A stretch of DNA of 64,000 nt. It comes from Flavobacteriaceae bacterium NBU2977. Lineage in GTDB: Bacteria; Bacteroidota; Bacteroidia; Flavobacteriales; Flavobacteriaceae. The notes below the pieces were generated by a model. The model was not told where the DNA came from and searched no databases. It worked only from the letters and a program-made list of their open reading frames with translations. The position numbers were made by a program, and so were the translations under genes. The stretch's first letter is position 1. Each line of letters opens with the position of its first letter. The stretch spans positions 1,798,001 through 1,862,000 of the forward strand of contig JAIOUW010000001.1 of NCBI GenBank assembly GCA_019931105.1, written 5' to 3'. Positions 33,283 through 41,793 of this stretch are shown in pieces.

Positions 33283-34545
33283 ATGAAAAAAAGGGATTTT
33301 CTTAAACGTTTGGGACAAGCGGCTGTCGTTTCTCCTTTTCTGCCGATGGACCTTCATGCTCAAAATAGTGTGAATACCAAACCCTATCCGATAGGCAATG
33401 ACGAAGCATTTTGGCAAAGGATACGCGAAGATTACATACTGAAGCCCGATTATATCAACTTGGAGAACGGTTATTATAATTTTGTGCCCCAGCCCACTTT
33501 GAACAGATTTATCGAATATGTGAAAATGGTAAATTATGAGGCTTCATACTATATGCGTACGGTACAGTGGGACAATAAAAGAAGTGTGGCCGATCGTTTG
33601 GCACAACTTGTCAATTGCAATCCCGAAGAATTGGTAATTACGCGAAATACCACTGAGTCATTGGACTTGATTTCAGGAGGTTTTCCATGGAAAAAGGGCG
33701 ATGAGGCCATTTTTGCGGAGCAGGATTATGGTGCCATGCAAGATCATTTCAAGTTGATGGCCGAGAAGTATGGGATCGTGAACAAGATTATTTCGGTTCC
33801 CAACCATCCGAAATCGGATGAGGAGATCGTTGCACTATATAAAGAACAGATAACTTCGAAGACCAAGCTTATCATGGTCTGTCACATGATCAATATTACC
33901 GGACATATTCTTCCCATCCGGAAAATCTGCGATATGGCACACGGTTATGGAGTAGAAGTGATGGTCGATGGCGCCCATTGTGTAGGGCATTTCGATGTTG
34001 ATATAAAGGCACTTGATTGCGACTACTATGGTTCAAGTTTGCATAAATGGCTGAGTACACCTTTGGGTGCAGGGCTTTTATTTGTAAAAAAGGAAAAGAT
34101 TTCAAAATTATGGCCGCTGTTGGCCGAGCATGGCCGTAAACCCGATGATATTAGTCGGTTGAACCATACCGGCACCCATCCGGTGCATACGGATCTGGCC
34201 ATCAATGATGCCATTGATTATCTTGAACTGATAGGAATGGAACGAAAGGAAAAACGGCTTCGCTTCATTCAGCGCTACTGGAGCGATCAACTTCGTGATG
34301 TAGAGCATATAGTTATCAATACGCCGATCGATGAACACCGAAGTTGCGGTATCGCCAATGTCGGTATTTCACACCTGAAACCAGCGGATTTGGCCAAAAC
34401 ATTGATGGAAGAATTCAAGATTTTTACCGTTGCCATAGATGGGGCCAATGTGCACGGTTGCCGAATAACGCCCAATGTCTATACCAGTACCAAAGAATTG
34501 GATGCCTTCGTAGCGGCAATGAAGGCGTTGGCTGCAAGGACTTAG
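33283..34545 (+). CDS. Class V aminotransferase, isopenicillin-N-epimerase-like, probably exported
   Basis: A 420-residue PLP enzyme. The PLP lysine is K255 in SSLHKWLSTP, preceded by the cofactor Asp/His in VMVDGAHCVGH. The N-terminus MKKRDFLKRLGQAAVVS followed by a hydrophobic stretch and LHAQN looks like a Tat-type signal (KRDFLK in place of RRxFLK) with an A-x-A-like cut near residue 27. Export through Tat would fit a folded cofactor enzyme. Relatives are called isopenicillin N epimerase, cysteine desulfurase-like or selenocysteine lyase-like, but the true substrate is unknown. It is transcribed alone, convergent with the next gene. Confidence 0.88.
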   Translation: MKKRDFLKRLGQAAVVSPFLPMDLHAQNSVNTKPYPIGNDEAFWQRIREDYILKPDYINLENGYYNFVPQPTLNRFIEYVKMVNYEASYYMRTVQWDNKRSVADRLAQLVNCNPEELVITRNTTESLDLISGGFPWKKGDEAIFAEQDYGAMQDHFKLMAEKYGIVNKIISVPNHPKSDEEIVALYKEQITSKTKLIMVCHMINITGHILPIRKICDMAHGYGVEVMVDGAHCVGHFDVDIKALDCDYYGSSLHKWLSTPLGAGLLFVKKEKISKLWPLLAEHGRKPDDISRLNHTGTHPVHTDLAINDAIDYLELIGMERKEKRLRFIQRYWSDQLRDVEHIVINTPIDEHRSCGIANVGISHLKPADLAKTLMEEFKIFTVAIDGANVHGCRITPNVYTSTKELDAFVAAMKALAART

Positions 34546-34604
34546 AAACAGCAATTGCCGGTCGTCTTAAGAACTGTTCAACTCGAAGTGATTATTGAAC
34601 CATA

Positions 34605-36041
34605 TTACCTCAGGGATAGGTCATCGGCAATCTCATCGGGCGTTTTAAGATGCGGTCTTGTCTTTCTTTTTTCCATCGATGCCAACCGACTTTCATCAAA
34701 CTTGGCCTTATCTTCGGTGTAGCGTACCCGCCAGATCTTTCCCTGCTTTGATTCGGAGATATATAAAGAGCCGTCAGGTCCTTCAGCTAGCCCCATGGGC
34801 CTATATTTGGCATCCTGCATTATGTTCAAGGTATCCTTACCCGTAAAACCATCGGCAAAAACTTCCCATTCGCCAGTTGGTTTTCCGTCATTAAATGGTA
34901 CAAAAGCGACAATATACCCCGCTTGCGGATAAGGAGCACGGTTCGTGGATCCATGGAAGGCGATAAAGGCACCTTTTTTATATCGTTCGGGAAATTGGTC
35001 ACCCTTATAAAACAACAAATCGTTGGGGGCCCAGTGCGCGGGTAGACCCATGAGCGGGTCTTTATATTCCTTTGCCTCTTTCTTTCCGTCACCGCCATAT
35101 TCGGGGGCGAGCATTTTTTTCTTTTTGAAATGATCGTAATAGGTATAGGGCCACCCAAAGTCATCGCCTTTTTCGATTTTCATAAACTCTTCGGCGGGCA
35201 AAACGGCCTGTTCCCATTTGCTATAAAAATGCGGTGCATGGTTGTGCAGATAGTCGCGCCCATGTTGTACGGCATACAAACTATTGTCTTCATCGTTCCA
35301 CGAAATACCGACAACACTGCGTATACCTGTAGCGAACATTTCTCCATCCGCTTGAAACTGCCCTAGTTTGTTCTCATCGAATTTCCAAATACTTCCTAGT
35401 TCGCTGCGAAGCGGACATGGATGCATGCCTTTCACATTACCGGGTTGTGAATTTTGGTCTTCACAGGCATTCGTCGGGGCACTGAAGGTAACGTACATGT
35501 TGCCCTTATTATCGAAGGCCAGACATTTGGCGTTATGCCATCTTTTTGGAAATTGATCTGTAACGATAATTTCAGGAATTCCTTTGGGTACGAGCTGGCC
35601 CGGGGTAAGCTCTTGCCGATATACGACCTGCTCGGAACTAAAATAAAGATAGCCGTTATGAATACGCATTTCGGTGCCGAAATTGCCGTCGTTCGGATAA
35701 TCGCCCCAACGTTCAAAAATATCGGCACGCCCGTCTCCTGTAGTATCTCGAAGTGCCATATTGCCATTTCTGCCCGTTTCGGTACGTAGCTTGACATAAA
35801 TATCGCCATTGTCCCTAATGGCCAAATGTCGCGCCGCGCCGATACTATCGGCGACCACTATGGCTTCAAACCCATCTGGAAAGTAAAGCCCCCCATTGAC
35901 TTCTTCGGCATTGCTAGCCGTATTCTTTTTATTGTCGATTTCATTTTTCGCTGGTAAATCGGTTTGGGCATTCTTTTCCTGATTTTTACAGTTGATCAAA
36001 AAAAAGCCTATAAAACCGATTAAAAATATTCTTGATCGCAT
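34605..36041 (-). CDS. Glucose/sorbosone dehydrogenase-like beta-propeller lipoprotein
   Basis: A 478-residue exported lipoprotein (IGFFLINC, lipidated Cys near residue 18). The mature part is a six-bladed propeller of the PQQ-dependent soluble glucose dehydrogenase/sorbosone dehydrogenase superfamily. It shows the family segments LAIRDNGDIYV, ATGIRSVVGISWN, KIEKGDDFGWPYTYYD and PMGLAEGPDGSLYISE. Many relatives in Bacteroidota have no proven substrate and may use PQQ, haem or neither. No c-type cytochrome CxxCH is present in the chain. It is a monocistronic reverse-strand gene. Confidence 0.88.
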   Translation of the reverse strand: MRSRIFLIGFIGFFLINCKNQEKNAQTDLPAKNEIDNKKNTASNAEEVNGGLYFPDGFEAIVVADSIGAARHLAIRDNGDIYVKLRTETGRNGNMALRDTTGDGRADIFERWGDYPNDGNFGTEMRIHNGYLYFSSEQVVYRQELTPGQLVPKGIPEIIVTDQFPKRWHNAKCLAFDNKGNMYVTFSAPTNACEDQNSQPGNVKGMHPCPLRSELGSIWKFDENKLGQFQADGEMFATGIRSVVGISWNDEDNSLYAVQHGRDYLHNHAPHFYSKWEQAVLPAEEFMKIEKGDDFGWPYTYYDHFKKKKMLAPEYGGDGKKEAKEYKDPLMGLPAHWAPNDLLFYKGDQFPERYKKGAFIAFHGSTNRAPYPQAGYIVAFVPFNDGKPTGEWEVFADGFTGKDTLNIMQDAKYRPMGLAEGPDGSLYISESKQGKIWRVRYTEDKAKFDESRLASMEKRKTRPHLKTPDEIADDLSLR

Positions 36042-36304
36042 GAATTCAATTTTGATATCCCTTAAATCAGTCGTAAATATAAACTTCTAGCGGCATTACC
36101 TATCCGTTTGGCTAAAGAATATCCGTTCATTTCAATTTCCATGGCCGTCTGAACGCGATTCCGCTTTTGGATCATTACAATGATTTGCCGTTTTGATTTT
36201 TGCAGGTTTTCATTCGTAGGGAACAAAAAAGATGTTGGCTACCTGATAAATATCATAGGACGGATTTTTAAAACAGCTTATTTTCAATGTTTTAACCTTA
36301 CGTC
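36042..36304. other. Divergent intergenic region upstream of TonB
   Basis: 263 bases separate the divergent sorbosone-dehydrogenase-like and TonB genes. I see no ORF, hairpin or full TAnnTTTG box. A weaker TATATTTA on the reverse strand near 36075-36082 could serve the dehydrogenase-like gene. Confidence 0.4.
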
Positions 36305-37027
36305 ATGGAAATCAAAAAAAACCCGAAAGCCGATTTGAACAAGGATAGCGGCCTGTTTTTTGTCATAGGCCTGACCTTGGTTTTATTCATAACCTGGATG
36401 GCCTTGGAGCATAAGACCTACCCAAAGGAAAATTTGGCCGTGGCCGCGATGAACGTATCCGATGAATTGAAAGAGGAAGTTCCAATAACCGAAACGATAA
36501 AGACCCCGCCACCGCCACCGCCCCCTTCCGCCCCTGAAGTGATTGAAATCGTGGAAGATGCCGCCGAAATAGAGGAGACTATCATCGAGAGTACCGAAAT
36601 TAGCCAAGAAACCGTGATAAAGGATGTTGTTGAAGTCGATGATGTTGCCGTCGAAGAAGTTGAAGAAGAAATTTCGGTACCTTTTGCGGTAATAGAGAAC
36701 GTACCCATTTATCCGGGTTGCGAGGGTGCGAAAAATAATGATGAACGAAAAGCATGTTTTCAGCAAAAAATGCAGCAACATATCGTAAAAGAGTTCCATT
36801 ATCCCGACTTGGCCGTTGAACTGAACATACAAGGCAAGGTCTATGTGCAGTTCGCCATAGACTCCAAAGGAAAAATAACGGATATCAGAACACGGGGCCC
36901 CGATAAGAATTTGGAGCGAGAGGCCGCCCGTATCATAGCCCTTTTGCCGCAAATGACGCCGGGTACTCAGAGAGGTATGGCGGTAAAGGTGCCTTACAGT
37001 ATACCCGTCAGTTTTAAATTGGAGTAG
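36305..37027 (+). CDS. TonB-family energy transducer
   Basis: 240 residues. One N-terminal membrane helix (about 18-37), a Pro-rich block (PPPPPPPSAPEVIEI), a long acidic spacer (VEVDDVAVEEVEEE), and a C-terminal TonB domain (PDLAVELNIQGKVYVQFAID through KVPYSIPVSFKLE). It transmits proton-motive force from ExbB/ExbD to outer-membrane TonB-dependent receptors. No exbBD or receptor gene adjoins it. Two Cys (YPGCEGA and KACFQQ) before the TonB domain match a common Bacteroidota variant. The extremely acidic spacer suggests an extended periplasmic rod. Confidence 0.92.
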   Translation: MEIKKNPKADLNKDSGLFFVIGLTLVLFITWMALEHKTYPKENLAVAAMNVSDELKEEVPITETIKTPPPPPPPSAPEVIEIVEDAAEIEETIIESTEISQETVIKDVVEVDDVAVEEVEEEISVPFAVIENVPIYPGCEGAKNNDERKACFQQKMQQHIVKEFHYPDLAVELNIQGKVYVQFAIDSKGKITDIRTRGPDKNLEREAARIIALLPQMTPGTQRGMAVKVPYSIPVSFKLE

Positions 37028-37082
37028 CTAAGCTAGATTTGTTGTCGAGTTTTGCAACTAGGATAGAAAAAGAGTAGATGGC

Positions 37083-37982
37083 TCATTGCGCATTCCTATA
37101 ATCATCAAGCTTTTGAGGCCCTTCCAATAAAATACGGACTACCCGAAGAATGCCATCATCGGTAGTGGCGATCTGCCACTTGATCAGCGAAATTTTTCCG
37201 TTTTCTATTTCGATGCCCGTAATACTTCTTGGGTGTACACAACTTCCGTCGTTAAAAAAGGGAATATCGCCGGGTTCGGGAAATCGCGGTCGGTGCGTAT
37301 GGCCGACTATGGTTATCAGAAGGTTGTTGCGCAGGATCCATTTCTTGATGCGTTTTTCCAATTTTATAAGCTCCTTGTAATTTTTCGCCGGGCTGGTTGG
37401 ATCGGCAATGCCCCATACTTGAAGCGGTTTCCATAGCACACGCACTAAAAATCGGCTCCATCGCCAAAAAGTGTAGTTCCACCAATCCGCTTGGTGGCCA
37501 TGGGCCATAAAAATTTCTTGTTGTGTTTCGGTATGCCGTAATATTAAAGCTTCACTATAAGTTATCCCTTTGAAAAGTTCTTTGTCCTTGTCCTCGATCG
37601 GTTCATAATAGCTTGAAAGATGTTTTTTTACATAATCGGGGTCTTTGTAGACCATGTCGTGATTGCCCCACACCATATGTAATCTATCTCGGTGATGAAA
37701 TAGCCTTAGAAGTTCGTAAACGTTTTTATGAGCCTCAAAAATGGATTCGAAGTTCAGATTCTCCCAAAGCTCATCACCATCACCAAGTTCGCAATAGTTG
37801 AATCCTTCATTGAAATAATACTTTAGCGCATGATAATAAATGTTGCGATTGTTCGCAAAATCATCCGCGAAGCTGTTATCGCCACGATGGCAGTCACTAA
37901 AGAGTATGAATTTTGAAGTATCATCAAAGGGTACAATTTTGGCATTTTGATACGCTCGGGTCAGTCTAAAGTTCGATGACAT
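37083..37982 (-). CDS. Calcineurin-like metallophosphoesterase
   Basis: A 299-residue cytoplasmic-looking phosphoesterase. Motifs run in order: FSDCHRGDN, CELGDGDELWEN, VWGNHDMVY, MAHGHQADWWN, and VGHTHRPRF. Together they form the full dinuclear metal site. The fold resembles LpxH/YfcE-type enzymes, but the substrate is unclear. No signal peptide or membrane helix is visible. It is convergent with TonB (56-base gap) and divergent from the GAF gene, separated from it by about 200 bases that hold no ORF I accept. Confidence 0.9.
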   Translation of the reverse strand: MSSNFRLTRAYQNAKIVPFDDTSKFILFSDCHRGDNSFADDFANNRNIYYHALKYYFNEGFNYCELGDGDELWENLNFESIFEAHKNVYELLRLFHHRDRLHMVWGNHDMVYKDPDYVKKHLSSYYEPIEDKDKELFKGITYSEALILRHTETQQEIFMAHGHQADWWNYTFWRWSRFLVRVLWKPLQVWGIADPTSPAKNYKELIKLEKRIKKWILRNNLLITIVGHTHRPRFPEPGDIPFFNDGSCVHPRSITGIEIENGKISLIKWQIATTDDGILRVVRILLEGPQKLDDYRNAQ

Positions 37983-38179
37983 TGTATTAATTTAATGAAA
38001 GCAGGTAACGATTATGTAGCATTATTTCAAAAACACATTGTACAACTTCAATATTCATTGGCCATTTCATTTAATGAATAGTGCACTGCTGAACCATTGA
38101 ATGGCGCAAGTTGACAGTGTTTAACATAAAGATATCCATTCTTTTGTAAATTTATCGTTGTTTTCAAGACTAAAGAGGT

Positions 38180-40555
38180 ATGGGGTTCAATAACATTGGG
38201 GAGTCGCCGTTGACGCAGTATATCAGTTTCAACAAATTGTTGGAACAATATGATGCCATGGCCGAAGGCGATGACGAATTCTTGGCCAAAAAAGCCAAGG
38301 CCATTTTAAAGGCCCAAGAACCTTATCCAGAATTAAGAAGTGGTTTTCAAGACGTTTCGTTATTGAAAGAACACGAAGACCTCATACGTTTGATCCTTCA
38401 GGATACGTTTCCCGAGGTATTGACCAACAACGAAATAAAAACGGCTTCCCTTCCGTTTAACAATGTTGTTTTTAACGCTACGAAACGTTTTCAAAAAATA
38501 GTTAAGGACGCCGGCAATAATTTCGTGCCCCGCATGCGTGAATTGCCCGAGCATGAAATGTACATTGCCGTATGTACCGTTATCCTGAATTTTCATTATG
38601 GGTTCAACCTCGATTTTAAGAGACCTTTTTTTTACGACATACCTGATTCAAAGGGTATAATCAGGCATTATCGCATTCTATACAATGCCGATTTTATGGA
38701 AATAATACCAACGGATAAAGCCAAGAAATTATCTCAGGATGACATCGACGAGTTATTGGACAATTACGGCAATATCGAACTTTGGAAAGAAAAAATACCG
38801 CCCCAAAGCTTTATTTCAAAAGGGTTCATTATTTCAAGCATGTTCGATGTCACGGTCGAACATTCCATTTCAGAGATCAAATCAAGTCTTATAGCCAGTA
38901 ACAAACGACAGAGTGCCGGCTTTATGGAGCATTTAGGAGAGACTTTTAGGTCATTCTTCAACATTCAAGACATAAATGCCGGTTTCGTTGTCTACCATGC
39001 GGCCAACAATCAATTCGAAAGGGTGCATGGCCATGGTATCAAAAGTGTTCTCTTAGGAAAAGAAGATCAGGTTTCTTGTGGTAAGATTCTCTGCCGCTCC
39101 TCATATAAGGCCCTTCTTAAAGATAACAAGTACTTCGCGATTTCAGACGTCGAAAAGTATTATAGAGCCTCAAAGGGCGGACAGCCTTATAAAAACTTAA
39201 AAGAAGAAGGCGTCAAAAGCGCGATATTCGCCCCGATAGCTACCGAGGGCGACTTATTGGGTGTTCTTGAGCTGACATCTCCGAACAAGAATGAGCTTAA
39301 TAGCGTGAATGCCCAGAAGCTGGACCATATCATGCCCTTTATCGTTACTGCAGTTTTGCGTTCCAAGACTGAAGAAGAAAATCTAATCGATGCGGTAATC
39401 CAAAATGAATGTACTTCGGTACATTCTTCCGTTTATTGGCGTTTTCAAGAAGAGGCCAAACATTTTATCCGTAATAATTTGGAAGGTAGACATTCTACAT
39501 TCAGAGAAGTTGTTTTCAAGAATGTCACCCCCCTATATGGCCAAATAGACATTAAAAACTCTTCAGATGCCAGAAATAAGGCTATTCAGCGTGATTTGAT
39601 GATTCAACTTTCAATGATCAAAAGTGTTTTGTTGAAAGCATTTCAGACCAAAAGTTTGCCTGTTTATGAAGAATTGATATTTAGGATCAACGATCACATA
39701 AATGATATAAAAGAAGCTTTACATACCAATAGTGAACAATCTATTTTTCAATTTATCAAAGATGAAATCACTCCAATTTTTGAGCATCTAAAAAAATCCG
39801 ATGAAGAATTGAAAAGTGCCATAGTCGACTATGAATCTCAAATCGATATGACCACTGATTCCTATTATGACCATCGTCGCAATTATGACGAAAGTGTTAT
39901 GGAGATAAACGAGAAACTTACTTCGTTGATCGACAAAAGACAAGAGGAGGCCCAAGATATGTTTCCCCATTATTTTGAACGTTATAAAACCGATGGGGTC
40001 GAGCATAATATGTACATAGGCGCTTCGATCGTCAGTGATGACAGTTTCGATCCAATTTATATCAATAACCTTAGACTTTGGCAATTACAGATCATGTGTG
40101 AGATGGAGAACGTTCATTATGGCCTTAAACAAGAATTGCCTGTACCGTTAAATGTTTCTTCGTTGATTTTGGTTTATAACACTTCGTTGGCCATACGTTT
40201 TCGTATGGACGAAAAGAGGTTTGATGTTGATGGCACCTATAACGCCAGATATGAAATCATCAAGAAAAGAATCGATAAATCTTTTATAAAAGGTACTACC
40301 GAAAGGCTTACGCAACCAGGAAAAATGGTCGTGGTCTACTCTCAAAAAAGCGATGAACTTGAGTATTTGAGATATATCAAGTTTTTGAAATCCAAAGGTT
40401 GTTTTTCGGGAAAAGTCGAAATAGTGGAGCTGGATGGTCTGCAGGGTGTTTCAGGTCTAAAGGCCATTCGTGCGGATATTTTGTATACCACAAGAAATAC
40501 AGCAAAGGAAAAGACTTTTACATATGACGACCTCATGGAAGAACTTAAGGCTTAA
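38180..40555 (+). CDS. Large GAF-domain protein of unknown function
   Basis: A 791-residue soluble protein. Residues about 258-395 form a GAF domain (INAGFVVYHAANNQFERVHG, then VKSAIFAPIATEGDLLGVLE), a fold that binds small ligands such as cyclic nucleotides or chromophores. Residues 1-250 and 400-791 match no domain I recognise. A helical, charged segment with likely coiled-coil lies around 520-600. I see no kinase, GGDEF, cyclase, HD or DNA-binding domain, so the output is unknown. Its stop overlaps the stop of the convergent HD/DUF5706 gene by four bases. That neighbour is a nucleotide-signal effector type, so a ligand-sensing GAF partner is plausible but unproven. Confidence 0.85.
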   Translation: MGFNNIGESPLTQYISFNKLLEQYDAMAEGDDEFLAKKAKAILKAQEPYPELRSGFQDVSLLKEHEDLIRLILQDTFPEVLTNNEIKTASLPFNNVVFNATKRFQKIVKDAGNNFVPRMRELPEHEMYIAVCTVILNFHYGFNLDFKRPFFYDIPDSKGIIRHYRILYNADFMEIIPTDKAKKLSQDDIDELLDNYGNIELWKEKIPPQSFISKGFIISSMFDVTVEHSISEIKSSLIASNKRQSAGFMEHLGETFRSFFNIQDINAGFVVYHAANNQFERVHGHGIKSVLLGKEDQVSCGKILCRSSYKALLKDNKYFAISDVEKYYRASKGGQPYKNLKEEGVKSAIFAPIATEGDLLGVLELTSPNKNELNSVNAQKLDHIMPFIVTAVLRSKTEEENLIDAVIQNECTSVHSSVYWRFQEEAKHFIRNNLEGRHSTFREVVFKNVTPLYGQIDIKNSSDARNKAIQRDLMIQLSMIKSVLLKAFQTKSLPVYEELIFRINDHINDIKEALHTNSEQSIFQFIKDEITPIFEHLKKSDEELKSAIVDYESQIDMTTDSYYDHRRNYDESVMEINEKLTSLIDKRQEEAQDMFPHYFERYKTDGVEHNMYIGASIVSDDSFDPIYINNLRLWQLQIMCEMENVHYGLKQELPVPLNVSSLILVYNTSLAIRFRMDEKRFDVDGTYNARYEIIKKRIDKSFIKGTTERLTQPGKMVVVYSQKSDELEYLRYIKFLKSKGCFSGKVEIVELDGLQGVSGLKAIRADILYTTRNTAKEKTFTYDDLMEELKA

Positions 40556-41754
40556 GTCGGTAGATCTATGATTCTATCCGGGCCATAATATTTAAGGGCT
40601 ACGAAAAAAGCGATGGTCGATAGTATGATGCCTATCATGAAAATGGTATACGTCCAACGCAGCAACTTATATTTTTTGTCCAATACCACGCCCAAAAAAT
40701 AAAGGTCTTTTGTCAAGCTATTGTAAACGTAGGCTTGATCTTTGATCAATTCTTGTATGGCCCATTCATAGTCGGGCAATTTCATTTTGTGGAAATTACC
40801 GAAGAAAAGTAGATTCACTTTTTTATCCTTGACGTCGGCCTTGGTAAATTCTCCACTGGTAACATTGGGTCTTGTGGCCAATACCGACATTACCATTGAA
40901 ACTATACTGAAGAGCACAAAAATACCCGTAGGATAGATAAGGTAATCGTTTGTAGGATTATCTAATTTCGGAATCAAGTTGGTCAACAACAAAGAAATGA
41001 TAATGGCATTTACCGAAAGTAAAATATTGGCCTTTGTGTCGGCAATATCACTTAATTTCAAATGGTTGCGCATAGTGACCCGGAACATGGTCTGGATACC
41101 GCGCTCCGGACTTTGATTTTTGAGCTTGACCTTCAGTTCTTCCTTGCTTCTTGTCTTTCTTTGCTTTTTAAGGTTTTTGACAAGCTTTTTAAGATTTTTG
41201 TCCTTTCCCTTTTGCCAGTTTTTGATTGCATAATCGGTATAGAAACGATGTTGTGTTTGAAACATCTTGATGTTGGCCTTTCGCCATTCCTTTGATGAAT
41301 AGTTTGCAATACCCAAGAGGGTTAGCTCTTGGCGCAACATTTCCGAAGTATCCGCATAACTGGTTTGGGCAAAATGCGAAGAGTCCGCATCGCGCAGAAT
41401 CTCTTCCATGATATTCTGAGGCTTATGGTCTTGTCTGGTGGCCATAATAAGATCACAAACGCCTTGTATCGATTTTTCTTCGAATTTCTCGTTTTCCAGA
41501 AACTTTCTTGCTATGGCACAGCTTGAGATCTCATGGTCTTCGCTGCCTTGGGTATACCCCGTATCATGAAACCATGCGGCCAAAGTGATTAGATCATTTT
41601 CTTTGGGTTTTAGGTTATGTTCGTCAAGTAATTCTTTAGTACTTTTAACGACTCTTTGGGTATGCCTTAAATTATGGTAGAGATAGTTATTGCCTAGATC
41701 ATTGGAGAGCATTTTGGTGACAAAATCTTCGGTCTTTAAAACGAGGTCTGACAT
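40552..41754 (-). CDS. HD phosphohydrolase fused to Pycsar-effector-type membrane domain (DUF5706)
   Basis: 400 residues in three parts. Residues 20-180 are an HD domain with metal ligands H31, H63-D64 and D124 (FHDTGY; RDADSSH), the arrangement of active nucleotide phosphohydrolases. Residues 182-212 are a strongly basic linker. Residues 218-390 match the DUF5706 / Pycsar effector membrane domain (SDIADTKANILLSVNAIIIS), with helices at about 243-262, 272-293 and 366-388. Stand-alone DUF5706 proteins are the membrane-disrupting effectors of Pycsar phage defence, triggered by cCMP or cUMP made by a pyrimidine cyclase. No such cyclase is encoded in this window. HD fusion forms are, to my recollection, common in Flavobacteriaceae and may be housekeeping sensors or self-limiting effectors. 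Confidence 0.88.
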   Translation of the reverse strand: MSDLVLKTEDFVTKMLSNDLGNNYLYHNLRHTQRVVKSTKELLDEHNLKPKENDLITLAAWFHDTGYTQGSEDHEISSCAIARKFLENEKFEEKSIQGVCDLIMATRQDHKPQNIMEEILRDADSSHFAQTSYADTSEMLRQELTLLGIANYSSKEWRKANIKMFQTQHRFYTDYAIKNWQKGKDKNLKKLVKNLKKQRKTRSKEELKVKLKNQSPERGIQTMFRVTMRNHLKLSDIADTKANILLSVNAIIISLLLTNLIPKLDNPTNDYLIYPTGIFVLFSIVSMVMSVLATRPNVTSGEFTKADVKDKKVNLLFFGNFHKMKLPDYEWAIQELIKDQAYVYNSLTKDLYFLGVVLDKKYKLLRWTYTIFMIGIILSTIAFFVALKYYGPDRIIDLPT

Positions 41755-41793
41755 TAGTATTTTATTACAATCCCAAATTACAAAATTTTAATT

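Noticed and set aside
36383-36952. 189-codon reverse-strand ORF opposite tonB
   Set aside because: Its Gly/Arg and Phe/Tyr runs mirror the Pro-rich and acidic codons of TonB. There is no independent support.
40552-41754. Complete Pycsar defence system
   Set aside because: No pyrimidine cyclase is present in the window. The membrane domain alone, fused to HD, is not enough to call a defence system.
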